A stretch of 20,288 bases of DNA from JAFIEN01 sp051859505 (GTDB lineage Bacteria; Pseudomonadota; Alphaproteobacteria; Rhodobacterales; Rhodobacteraceae). A model generated the notes under the pieces. The model made no database searches. It was not told the origin of the DNA and saw only the letters and a program-made list of their open reading frames with translations. Below are positions 9,801 to 17,002 of the stretch, piece after piece (position 1 is the stretch's first letter; every line of letters begins with the position of its first letter). The DNA lies in contig JBHYFN010000061.1 in NCBI GenBank assembly GCA_051859505.1, forward strand, positions 1 to 20,288, given 5' to 3'. A program made the position numbers and the translations under genes.

Positions 9801-10215
9801 ACGCCTGCAGGCCAAACTCACCGCGCCCGACCCGGCGCGCTATACCGTCACCTGCAATGGCCGCGCCCTGCCGATGGCGCAGGCGGGGGGCGGCGTGTCG
9901 GTCGCGGGGCTGCGCTACAAGGCGTGGCAGCCGTCGAGCGCGCTCCACCCCGTCCTGCCCGTCGACGCACCGCTGACCTTCGACATCTTTGACACCTGGT
10001 CGGGCCGGGCGCTTGCGGGCTGCGTCTATCACGTGGCCCACCCGGGCGGGCGCAATTACGAGACCTTCCCCGTCAACGGCAACGAGGCCGAGGCCCGCAG
10101 GCTGGCAAGGTTCGAGGCGCATGGCCACCGCCCCGGCACCTACACGCCGCCCCCCGAACGCCAGCACCCCGAGTTTCCCATGACCCTTGACCTGCGCCGG
10201 CCGCCCGGTCTTTGA
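6886..10215 (+). CDS. Transglutaminase-like domain fused to DUF2126 putative amidoligase
   Basis: This 1109-residue protein has no signal peptide and should be cytoplasmic. Residues 1 to about 90 match the bacterial transglutaminase N-terminal region (HHLTHYRYDRPVSLGPQIIR). The transglutaminase-like core follows, with the catalytic triad visible as C180 (KGSCRDSSWLL), H229 (DLHAWVEVY) and D245 (GLDPTSG). From about residue 300 the protein is DUF2126, opened by the family signature DVRLTMGGEPTF (324-335). DUF2126 is a predicted ATP-dependent amidoligase. Motifs in its second half resemble glutamine-synthetase-fold ligases: EVNVHP (677-682), HCGTGGGNHVVVGG (716-729) and VEFRGFEMPP (844-853). 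A Pro/Gly-rich linker, probably disordered, spans about 553-605. The reading frame is open upstream to 6466, but that part overlaps tamA, and homology starts at MSITAAIHHL. It is the first gene of a three-gene unit, 7 nt before the next. The reaction and substrate are unknown. It could make an amide bond that the Tgase domain then cleaves, or the reverse. Confidence 0.9.
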   Translation: MSITAAIHHLTHYRYDRPVSLGPQIIRLRPAPHSRTRVISHSLKVGPQPHFVNHQQDPYGNWLARFVFPEPVREFRIEVDLVADMTVYNPFDFFVEEEAEHWPFDYPADLAPDLVIYRRAEEAGPRLQRFLDAVPKGRQRTVDMIVALNARVAAEVGYVIRLEPGVQTPEETLSHAKGSCRDSSWLLVQALRHLGYAARFVSGYLIQLKPDLKALDGPSGTEVDFTDLHAWVEVYLPGAGWIGLDPTSGLLAGESHIPLAATPHYRNAAPISGMASFAEVDFGFDMTVTRTAEHPRITKPYSDESWSALDALGRKVDAALEAGDVRLTMGGEPTFVSIDDFEAEEWNTAAVGPTKRSLADRLIRRLRDRFAPGGFLHYGQGKWYPGETLPRWTFSLYWRADGKPIWKDAALIAEEGAETGVAPADAERLLQEIAAGLGIEGDTILPAYEDPAEWLVKEANLPPNVTPANSELEDAEARHRLARVFDRGLTTPSGYVLPVQAWQARDGGRRWKTERWTLRRGHVFLVPGDSPVGYRLPLGALPHVPPSQYPYINPMDPSEPRGNLPDPAPVAEDPPGRAQPAAHFTGTGPQGERVEQGGDGGDLDGAVRTALSVEPRDGRLCVFMPPVERVEDYLDLLQAAEAAAKRLGLPVHIEGYAPPHDPRLNVIRVAPDPGVIEVNVHPAASWDDCVAITTAVYEEARQTRLGADKFMIDGKHCGTGGGNHVVVGGRTPADSPFLRRPDLLKSLILHWNRHPSLSYLFSGLFIGPTSQAPRIDEARHDSLYELEIALAQIPGPDQPQPLPWLTDRLLRNILTDVTGNTHRAEICIDKMFSPDGPTGRLGLVEFRGFEMPPDARMSLAQQLLLRALIARFWASPATGALTRWGTALHDRFMLPHYLWEDFREVLRDLADHGFPLREEWFTAQAEFRFPFCGEVSAEGVTLELRQALEPWHVLGETGAIGGTVRYTDSSTERLQAKLTAPDPARYTVTCNGRALPMAQAGGGVSVAGLRYKAWQPSSALHPVLPVDAPLTFDIFDTWSGRALAGCVYHVAHPGGRNYETFPVNGNEAEARRLARFEAHGHRPGTYTPPPERQHPEFPMTLDLRRPPGL

Positions 10216-10222
10216 CTGGGCG

Positions 10223-12601
10223 ATGACCCAACCCCGACCCGTCCCCGACCCTATCCCCGCGCTGCTGGCGGGCTATGCCCCGCCGCCCGGCGTCGCGGAC
10301 GAGATCCTTGATGCCGCAGGCCAGGTCCGCCCGGTCTGGCAACCCTTCCTGCGCCATCTCTCGGGGCTAGGGGCCGAGGATCTGGCCCAGCGTTTCGCGC
10401 GCGGCGACCTTTACCTGCGCGATCAGGGCGTGTTCCTGCGCCAATACGGCGCCGGCACCTCGACCGAGCGGGAATGGCCGCTCTCGCATGTTCCCGTCCT
10501 GATCGACGAGGCCGACTGGTCCGGGATCGAGGCGGGGCTGATCCAGCGGGCCGAGCTTCTGGAACAGGTGATGGCCGATCTGTATGGCCCCGCCCGGCTG
10601 GTGGCCGAGGGGCATCTGCCGCCGGGCCTGATCGCGGGCAATCCCGAATGGCTGCGGCCGATGGTGGGCGTGACGCCACGCGGCGGGCATCACCTGCATT
10701 TCATCGCCTTCGAGATCGGGCGCGGCCCCGACGGGCGCTGGTGGGTGCTGGGCGACCGGACGCAGGCCCCTTCGGGCGCGGGGTTCGCGCTGGAAAACCG
10801 CGTCGCCTCGGCGCGGGTGTTTTCGGAATTCTACCGTCAGGCGCATGTCCACCGGCTCGCGGGCTTCTTTCGCGCCTTCCGCGACCGGCTGATCGAGATG
10901 CAGGAGGACGGCGACCGGCAGGTGGCGATCCTCACCCCCGGACCGCATACCGACACCTATTTCGAACATGCGTATATCGCCCGCTACCTCGGGCTGCCGC
11001 TTCTGCAGGGCGAAGACCTGAGCGTTTCGAACGGTCAGATCATGGTGCGCAGCGTGGCCGGGCCAAGGCCGGTCAGCGTGTTGTGGCGCCGGCTGGATTC
11101 GACCTATGCCGACCCGCTGGAGCTTGACCCCGCCTCGCGGCTGGGGACGGCGGGGCTTGTCTCGGCGCTGCGGCAGGGGCGGGTGACGATGGTCAATCCG
11201 CCCGGGTCGGGCCTGCTCGAGACGCGGGCGCTTCTGGCCTTTCTGCCGCGCATTTCCGAGGTGCTGACCGGCGCGCCGCTGGCCCTGCCCAATGTGGCCA
11301 CATGGTGGTGCGGCGCGCCCGAGGCGCGGGCGGCCGTCGCGGCCAATCCCGAAGGCATGGTCCTCAGCCCCGCGATGACCACGCGCCAGCCCTTTGACGA
11401 CACCGCCCCGGTCACGCTCAGGGGGCAGGCGCTGGACGACTGGCTGCGGGACGCGGGCGCCGGGATGGTCGCGCAGGAGGCGGTGACGCTTTCGACCACG
11501 CCGGCGCATCAGGACGGCGCGCTGGTGCCGCGCCCTCTCAGCCTGCGGGTCTTTGCGCTGCGCACCGGCTTGGGCTGGCAGGTGATGCCGGGCGGGTTCG
11601 CCCGGATCGGGCAGGGCGCGGATGCGGCGGCGGTGGCGATGCAGCGCGGCGGGCGGGCGGCGGATGTCTGGATCGTCAGCCCCACGCCGGTGCCTTCGGC
11701 GACGATGCTGCATGCGACCTCGGGCCCCTACCGGCGCCCGCTTCCGGGGATGCTGCCGGCGCGGGCGGCCGACAACCTGTTCTGGCTTGGCCGCTATGTC
11801 GAGCGGACCGAGGGCATCCTGCGCCTTCTGCGGGCGCATAACGCCCGGCTGGCCGAGGCCGATACCGAAGAGGTGCCGCTTCTGACGGCGCTCGAGCCGC
11901 TTTTCGCCGCGCAGGGCGTGGGGGCGGGCGAGGGGATACCCGCGGGGCTGATCTCCACGCTCTCGGCGGCGATCGGGGCGGCGGGGCAGGTGCGCGACAG
12001 GTTCTCGCAGGACGGCTGGTCGGCGCTGGCCGATCTTGACAAGACGGCGCGGCGGATGGCCGAGACGGTGCAGCCCGGCGATGATGCGGCGCGCGCGACC
12101 GGCGCGCTTCTGCGCAAGCTGTCGGGCTTTTCCGGGCTGGTCCATGAGAACATGTACCGCTTTCTCGGCTGGCGCTTCCTTGAACTGGGCCGCCATATCG
12201 AACGGGCGATGGGCATGGCCGCAGTTCTGGCGCATCTGGCCGATCCCGAAGCGCCGGACGGCGCGCTCGACCTTGCGGTCGAGGTGGGGGACAGCGTGAT
12301 GACCCACCGCCAGCGCTTTGCCGTGGCCACCACCCGCGAGACGGTGATCGACCTTCTGGCGCTGGACGACATGAACCCCCGGGCGATCCGGTTTCAGCTC
12401 GATGGCATCCGCGAGCAGGCCGGCCTCTTGCCCGGGGCGCAGGCGGCCGGCCAGCCGGGGCCGCTGATGCGGGCGGTGATGCAATGCCATACCGAACTGG
12501 CGCTGGAGCGGCCCGAGTCGCTGGGGCGCGAGACGCTCTGGGCCTTCTGGTCAAGGATCGGGGCGCTGTCGGATCTGCTGACGGACAGCTATCTGCGATG
12601 A
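10223..12601 (+). CDS. Circularly permuted ATP-grasp protein fused to alpha-E domain
   Basis: This protein has 792 residues in two parts. Residues 1 to about 490 match the circularly permuted type-2 ATP-grasp family (formerly DUF404/DUF407), a predicted ATP-dependent carboxylate-amine ligase. Family landmarks are VLGDRTQAPSGAGFALENR (175-193), LTPGPHTDTYFEHAYIARYL (237-256), VLWRRLDSTYADPLEL (286-301) and NPPGSGLLE (325-333). Residues about 510-792 are an alpha-E domain (formerly DUF403), an all-helical domain with conserved Glu residues, starting LPARAADNLFWLGRYVERTE (511-530) and including HENMYRFLGWRFLELGRHIE (641-660). In many bacteria these are two separate neighbouring genes; here they are one protein. 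I chose MTQPRPVP as start because it follows the upstream stop by 7 nt; an opening at 10187 would overlap the upstream gene. The Shine-Dalgarno is weak, so coupling is likely. The stop overlaps the next start by 4 nt (ATGA). The product is not known for the family. Confidence 0.9.
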   Translation: MTQPRPVPDPIPALLAGYAPPPGVADEILDAAGQVRPVWQPFLRHLSGLGAEDLAQRFARGDLYLRDQGVFLRQYGAGTSTEREWPLSHVPVLIDEADWSGIEAGLIQRAELLEQVMADLYGPARLVAEGHLPPGLIAGNPEWLRPMVGVTPRGGHHLHFIAFEIGRGPDGRWWVLGDRTQAPSGAGFALENRVASARVFSEFYRQAHVHRLAGFFRAFRDRLIEMQEDGDRQVAILTPGPHTDTYFEHAYIARYLGLPLLQGEDLSVSNGQIMVRSVAGPRPVSVLWRRLDSTYADPLELDPASRLGTAGLVSALRQGRVTMVNPPGSGLLETRALLAFLPRISEVLTGAPLALPNVATWWCGAPEARAAVAANPEGMVLSPAMTTRQPFDDTAPVTLRGQALDDWLRDAGAGMVAQEAVTLSTTPAHQDGALVPRPLSLRVFALRTGLGWQVMPGGFARIGQGADAAAVAMQRGGRAADVWIVSPTPVPSATMLHATSGPYRRPLPGMLPARAADNLFWLGRYVERTEGILRLLRAHNARLAEADTEEVPLLTALEPLFAAQGVGAGEGIPAGLISTLSAAIGAAGQVRDRFSQDGWSALADLDKTARRMAETVQPGDDAARATGALLRKLSGFSGLVHENMYRFLGWRFLELGRHIERAMGMAAVLAHLADPEAPDGALDLAVEVGDSVMTHRQRFAVATTRETVIDLLALDDMNPRAIRFQLDGIREQAGLLPGAQAAGQPGPLMRAVMQCHTELALERPESLGRETLWAFWSRIGALSDLLTDSYLR

Positions 12602-13515
12602 TCTACGATATCCGGCTGTCGATCCGCTATGACTATGACCGCCCCGCGCTTGAGGGGCGGCATCACCTGCGCCTGCATCCGATGCAGATCCCCGGGGTCC
12701 AGCAGGTCGAGACGATGAGGCTCGACGTGACGCCCGAGCCGACGGAACGGGCCGTGTTTCGGGATTTCTTCGGCAATGAGGTGACCGAGGTCGTGCTGTC
12801 GGGCGGGCATCTGGCGGTGGCGTTCGAGTTGCAGACCCGGGTTCTGCGCTATCGGCCCGGCTGGGATCGCGCGGGCAGCAGCGCTCTGGCCGAGCTGGCG
12901 CAGGAGGTGGCGGGGCTGCGCAGCCTCGCGGCCGAGAGCCCGCATCACTTTCTGGGCCCGTCTCCCCGGATCGAGGCGGACCGGGCGATCGAAGACCACG
13001 CCCGGGCCGCAGTGGAGGGCGCGGGATCCGTGGTGGATGCGGTCGAGGCGCTGGGCCGACAGCTGCACCGCGACATGGTGTTCGACGATCAGGCGACGAC
13101 AGTGGACACCGCCCCCGCCGAGGCCTTTGCCCGGGGGCGCGGCGTCTGTCAGGATTTCGCGCAGGTGATGATCGCGGGGCTGCGGGCGATCGGCATTCCC
13201 GCCGGATATGTCAGCGGTTTTCTCAGGACCGTGCCCCCGCCCGGGGAAGCGCGACTGGAAGGGGCCGATGCGATGCATGCCTGGGTCAGGGCCTGGGCCG
13301 GGGCGGGGATCGGCTGGGTGGAATATGATCCGACCAATGCGCTTTTCGTGGCCGACAGCCATGTGACATTGGCGACGGGGCGGGATTATGGCGATGTGTC
13401 GCCCGTGTCCGGCATCCTGCGAAGCTCGGGCAGCCAGTCAAGCCATCAGGCGGTCGATGTGATCGCGCAGGGTGGGGCGGGGCAGGAATTTGGCCAAATT
13501 CCTGCCGGCCGATAA
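12598..13515 (+). CDS. Transglutaminase-like cysteine peptidase/transglutaminase family protein
   Basis: This 305-residue protein has a transglutaminase N-terminal region (residues 1 to about 90, MIYDIRLSIRYDYDRPA) and a transglutaminase-like core. The triad is visible as C184 (GRGVCQDFAQVMI), H227 (DAMHAWVRAW) and D244 (VEYDPTNALF). The SGFLR and SHVTLATGRDYGDVSPVSG segments are typical of the family. No signal peptide is seen. The start is fixed by the ATGA overlap with the preceding gene. It differs from the transglutaminase domain of the first gene and is not a local duplicate of it. Most bacterial members of this class are thought to act as cysteine peptidases or amidases, so it may trim or hydrolyse the product of the two predicted ligases; this is inference. 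The last about 11 codons and the stop are formed by two palindromes, so the tail EFGQIPAGR is probably an extension picked up from the repeat. Confidence 0.9.
   Translation: MIYDIRLSIRYDYDRPALEGRHHLRLHPMQIPGVQQVETMRLDVTPEPTERAVFRDFFGNEVTEVVLSGGHLAVAFELQTRVLRYRPGWDRAGSSALAELAQEVAGLRSLAAESPHHFLGPSPRIEADRAIEDHARAAVEGAGSVVDAVEALGRQLHRDMVFDDQATTVDTAPAEAFARGRGVCQDFAQVMIAGLRAIGIPAGYVSGFLRTVPPPGEARLEGADAMHAWVRAWAGAGIGWVEYDPTNALFVADSHVTLATGRDYGDVSPVSGILRSSGSQSSHQAVDVIAQGGAGQEFGQIPAGR
13481..13506. repeat. Perfect 26-bp palindrome inside the 3' end of the transglutaminase gene
   Basis: GGCAGG-AATTTGGCCAAATT-CCTGCC reads identically on both strands without a mismatch. It lies wholly within the coding sequence of the third operon gene, encoding part of the QEFGQIPA tail, and directly abuts a second palindrome with the same 14-bp core. 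It could fold as a long hairpin in RNA or be a protein-binding or mobile short repeat. Confidence 0.85.
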
Positions 13516-13536
13516 ATTTGGCCAAATTTATCGGCC
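13507..13536. terminator. Perfect 30-bp palindrome between convergent genes, likely bidirectional terminator
   Basis: GGCCGAT-AAATTTGGCCAAATTT-ATCGGCC is a perfect 30-bp palindrome that contains the TAA stop (13513-13515) of the transglutaminase gene. It ends 6 bp before the stop codon of the convergent aldo/keto reductase gene. Position between two convergent operons argues for a terminator or convergent-transcription insulator serving both strands. There is no long T tract after it, so classic intrinsic termination is uncertain. The shared core with the adjacent palindrome suggests both belong to one short repeat family. Confidence 0.6.
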
Positions 13537-13542
13537 CCCCCC

Positions 13543-14565
13543 TCAGACCGGGGCCGGGTTGCGATGGAAACCCGATTGATGCCAGTTCGGATAGATCGGT
13601 GTCACCGCGCTTGCCGCATCCAGCCGGGCGATCTGGTCTTTCCCGAGCGCCCAGCCCACCGCACCCAGATTGTCGCGCAGCTGTTCGGGGCTGCGGGCCC
13701 CGATGATGACGGTCGAGACCGAGGGCCGCTGCAGAACCCAGTTCAGCGCGATCTGCGGCACGGTCCGGCCGGTCTCTGCCGCCAGCGCGTCGAGCACGTC
13801 CATCACCGCGTAGAACCGCTCGTCCGGCACCGGCGGGGCGGCATCCAGCGTGCGGGCGACGCGGGCCTCGGGCGGGATCGGATTGCTCCGGCGGTACTTG
13901 CCCGAGAGGCGGCCCCAGCCGAGCGGGCTCCAGACCACCGCGCCGACACCCTGATCGAGGGCGAGCGGCATGAGATCCCATTCGTAATCGCGCCCGACGA
14001 GCGAGTAATAGGCCTGATGCGCCACATGGCGCACCAGCCCCAGCCGGTCGGAGGTGGCGAGCGATTTCATCAGGTGCCAGCCCGAGAAATTGGAACAGCC
14101 GATGTAGCGGATCTTGCCGGCCGTCACCAGCGCATCGAGGGTGGAGAGCACCTCCTCCTGCGGGGTGAGCGCGTCGAAGCCGTGCAGCTGGAACAGGTCG
14201 ATATGGTCGGTTCCGAGCCGGGCGAGGGCCGCATCGACCGCCCGGATCAGCCAGTGGCGCGAGGAGCCGACATGGTTGGGATCCTCCGACATCGGGAAGG
14301 TCGCCTTGGTCGAGATCAGCACCCGGTCGCGGCGGCCCTTGATGGCATGGCCCAGGATCTCTTCGGCGCGGCCGGCGGAATAGACATCGGCGCTGTCGAA
14401 CATGGTGAGCCCGTGGTCGAGGCAGATATCGACCAGGTCGCGGGCCTCGGCCTCGGTCGTGGTGCCCCAGGCGCGGAAGAATTCCTCGCTGCCGCCGAAG
14501 GTTGCGGTGCCAAGCGTGAGGGCCGGGACCATGAGGCCGGAGCGGCCCAGTCTGCGATGTTCCAT
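13543..14565 (-). CDS. Aldo/keto reductase
   Basis: This 340-residue NAD(P)H-dependent aldo/keto reductase has the catalytic tetrad visible as D57 and Y62 (FDSADVY), K87 (STKATF) and H128 (LHGFD). It has the AKR barrel pattern throughout and the cofactor-phosphate-binding segment PSVSTVIIGARSPEQLRDNL near the C terminus. Such enzymes reduce carbonyl compounds or oxidise alcohols in the cytoplasm; the substrate cannot be told from sequence. The start at 14565 (MEHRRLGRSG) is preferred over an in-frame start at 14613 because a strong AAGGAG site lies 7 nt upstream. The gene is the last on the minus strand after lpdA, with an 89-nt gap holding a hairpin, so it may have its own transcript. It converges on the amidoligase operon. 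Confidence 0.9.
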   Translation of the reverse strand: MEHRRLGRSGLMVPALTLGTATFGGSEEFFRAWGTTTEAEARDLVDICLDHGLTMFDSADVYSAGRAEEILGHAIKGRRDRVLISTKATFPMSEDPNHVGSSRHWLIRAVDAALARLGTDHIDLFQLHGFDALTPQEEVLSTLDALVTAGKIRYIGCSNFSGWHLMKSLATSDRLGLVRHVAHQAYYSLVGRDYEWDLMPLALDQGVGAVVWSPLGWGRLSGKYRRSNPIPPEARVARTLDAAPPVPDERFYAVMDVLDALAAETGRTVPQIALNWVLQRPSVSTVIIGARSPEQLRDNLGAVGWALGKDQIARLDAASAVTPIYPNWHQSGFHRNPAPV

Positions 14566-14572
14566 CGTGGCT

Positions 14573-14578
14573 CTCCTT
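14573..14578 (-). promoter_or_regulatory. Ribosome-binding site of the aldo/keto reductase gene
   Basis: AAGGAG on the minus strand ends 7 nt before the ATG at 14565. This strong Shine-Dalgarno match decides between that start and the upstream in-frame start at 14613. Confidence 0.75.
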
Positions 14579-14590
14579 TGCGGGGTCGGA

Positions 14591-14611
14591 GCGGGGGTTT
14601 CACACCCCCGC
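14591..14611. repeat. Hairpin between lpdA and the aldo/keto reductase gene
   Basis: GCGGGGGT and ACCCCCGC form a perfect 8-bp stem with a 5-nt loop (TTCAC). The hairpin lies in the 89-nt gap after the lpdA stop. On the minus strand no T tract follows, so it is a weak intrinsic terminator for lpdA; on the plus strand a TATTTTT stretch follows at 14624-14630. The adjoining string CCCCCGTGGGATATTTTTG resembles a short intergenic sequence I recall as frequent in Rhodobacteraceae, which was not verified. Confidence 0.5.
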
Positions 14612-14654
14612 ACCCCCGTGGGATATTTTTGAACAAAAGAAGCGAAGGCGTGGA

Positions 14655-16037
<1,383 letters not shown>

Positions 16038-16063
16038 GAGGGTCGTCCTTCGGGTGGGGCCGG

Positions 16064-16453
16064 TCAGAAGAGGGCGGCGAGGAGCATGAGGAGGGTGGCG
16101 AGCCAGCCCAGGGCCCAGACGAGCGAGCGCCAGGGGGCGAGGGCGTAGAGATAGCAGGGGATATAGGCGATCCGCGCGGCGAGATAGGCGAAGGCGCAGG
16201 CGGCGGTGACGGGGCCGGACTGGCCGGTGGTGTGGATCACGAGGGCGGCGATGGAGAAGAGGATCAGCCCTTCGAAATGGTTGTTCATCGCGCGCTGGGC
16301 GCGGGCGGCGCGACCCCTGAGCGTGACGGGGGTGTCGCGGGGGCCGAGGGCCTCGGCCGGTGAGACCTGACGGTTGGCGAGGACCGAGTAGAGAGCCATC
16401 TGGGCCATCTGGAGGAGGGCTGCGAAGGTGAGGGCGGTGAGTTCGGGGGTCAT
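16064..16453 (-). CDS. MAPEG family membrane protein
   Basis: This 129-residue integral membrane protein has four hydrophobic segments, at about residues 6-27, 62-76, 82-98 and 108-128. The loop RAARAQRAMNNHFEGLILF (48-66) holds the Arg/Asn/Glu pattern typical of MAPEG (membrane-associated proteins in eicosanoid and glutathione metabolism). Bacterial members are often annotated as glutathione-transferase-like, but their substrates are mostly unknown, and none can be read here. The start at 16453 has only a weak upstream purine stretch. It lies between the small secreted gene and lpdA, in the same orientation, 45 nt after the former. A REP-like hairpin sits in that gap. Its relation to the TCA-cycle genes may be only co-transcription. 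Confidence 0.82.
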   Translation of the reverse strand: MTPELTALTFAALLQMAQMALYSVLANRQVSPAEALGPRDTPVTLRGRAARAQRAMNNHFEGLILFSIAALVIHTTGQSGPVTAACAFAYLAARIAYIPCYLYALAPWRSLVWALGWLATLLMLLAALF

Positions 16454-16476
16454 CTCTGATGGCTTGTCGGGGGCAC

Positions 16477-16496
16477 GTGGGCTTTGCCCACCCTAC
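16477..16496 (-). repeat. REP-like hairpin after the small secreted-protein gene
   Basis: On the minus strand this reads GTAGGGTGGGCAAAGCCCAC: a GTAG head followed by a 6-bp stem (GTGGGC/GCCCAC) with an AAA loop, starting 2 nt after the stop codon. The GTAG head plus short palindrome is the general layout of REP elements. It could stabilise the upstream mRNA or attenuate transcription into the MAPEG and lpdA genes. Confidence 0.5.
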
Positions 16497-16498
16497 GG

Positions 16499-16927
16499 TC
16501 AGTCGGCGAGGGCGGCTTCGATGGCCTGGGGCAGGATCGTCATGCGGTACTGGACAAGCTGGCGCATCCAGGTGGGGTTGTCGTTGCAGAAGGCGATGAC
16601 CTCGGCGAAGGGGGTCTCGGGGGGCAGGCGCAGGGCCTCGGGATCGGCGGCCTCGGCGAAGGCGTCGCGCATCGCGGGGGGGAAGCCGGCCGTTTCGAGA
16701 TAGGCGAGCGTGTCTTCGGTCATGCTCTGCCAGCCCTGCAGAAGAAAGCCATAGCCCTCGGGATCGAGCACGCCGCAGGTGTGAAAGACGCGTTGCTCGG
16801 CCAGGGCGGTGTTGAGCACGCGCTGCACGGTGAGGGTCTGGCCCTGTGCGGCGGCGGGGGAGGCGAGGGTTGCGGCGGCAAGGGTAGCGGCTGCGAGGAG
16901 GCGGGTGGCGCAATGGGCGTGGGGCAT
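16499..16927 (-). CDS. Small secreted protein of unknown function
   Basis: I do not recognise a named family for this 142-residue protein. It has a clear Sec signal peptide (about residues 1-27: basic start, Leu/Ala-rich core, cleavage near SPAAA-QG), so it should be periplasmic. The mature part is about 115 residues, probably helical, with two cysteines, C51 (FHTCGVLD) and C114 (AFCNDNPTW), that could form a disulfide. A well-placed AAGGA lies 7 nt upstream of the ATG, supporting the start. It lies between sucB and the MAPEG gene in the same orientation and is bracketed by GTAG-type hairpins. Nothing in the sequence links it to 2-oxoglutarate oxidation. Confidence 0.8.
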   Translation of the reverse strand: MPHAHCATRLLAAATLAAATLASPAAAQGQTLTVQRVLNTALAEQRVFHTCGVLDPEGYGFLLQGWQSMTEDTLAYLETAGFPPAMRDAFAEAADPEALRLPPETPFAEVIAFCNDNPTWMRQLVQYRMTILPQAIEAALAD

Positions 16928-16953
16928 GGGGCTGTCCTTCGTTGGAGGGGCGG

Positions 16954-16972
16954 GGGCGGGGGAACCCCGCCC
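16954..16972. repeat. GC hairpin downstream of sucB (second of pair)
   Basis: GGGCGGGG and CCCCGCCC form a perfect 8-bp stem with a GAA loop on the plus strand. It stands 6 nt from the neighbouring sucB-proximal hairpin, so the two form a tandem hairpin pair in the 75-nt gap between sucB and the small secreted-protein gene. Confidence 0.5.
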
Positions 16973-16976
16973 TGCG

Positions 16977-17000
16977 GTAGGGTGGGGGTCACCCCACCCT
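16977..17000. terminator. REP-like hairpin immediately after the sucB stop codon
   Basis: AGGGTGGGG and CCCCACCCT form a perfect 9-bp stem with a 4-nt loop, two bases beyond the sucB stop. On the plus strand it is headed by GTAG, and CTAC on the far side overlaps the sucB stop codon. No T tract follows on the minus strand, so partial termination, pausing or protection of the sucAB message from 3' decay is more likely than full termination. It shares the decamer GTAGGGTGGG, in opposite orientation, with the hairpin at 16477-16496. Confidence 0.5.
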
Positions 17001-17002
17001 TG

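Noticed and set aside
10367..12490. 707-codon open frame on the minus strand opposite the ATP-grasp/alpha-E gene
   Set aside because: Antisense shadow of a well-supported gene, rich in Arg/His/Pro with no family signature. Long antisense frames are expected at this GC content.
13286..13981. 231-codon minus-strand frame running through the palindromes
   Set aside because: It crosses the 3' ends of two convergent real genes in a different frame and has no recognisable domain.
16038..16913. In-frame upstream extension of lpdA
   Set aside because: It overlaps the MAPEG and secreted-protein genes in another frame, has Arg/Pro-rich shadow composition, and the true start has a good ribosome-binding site.
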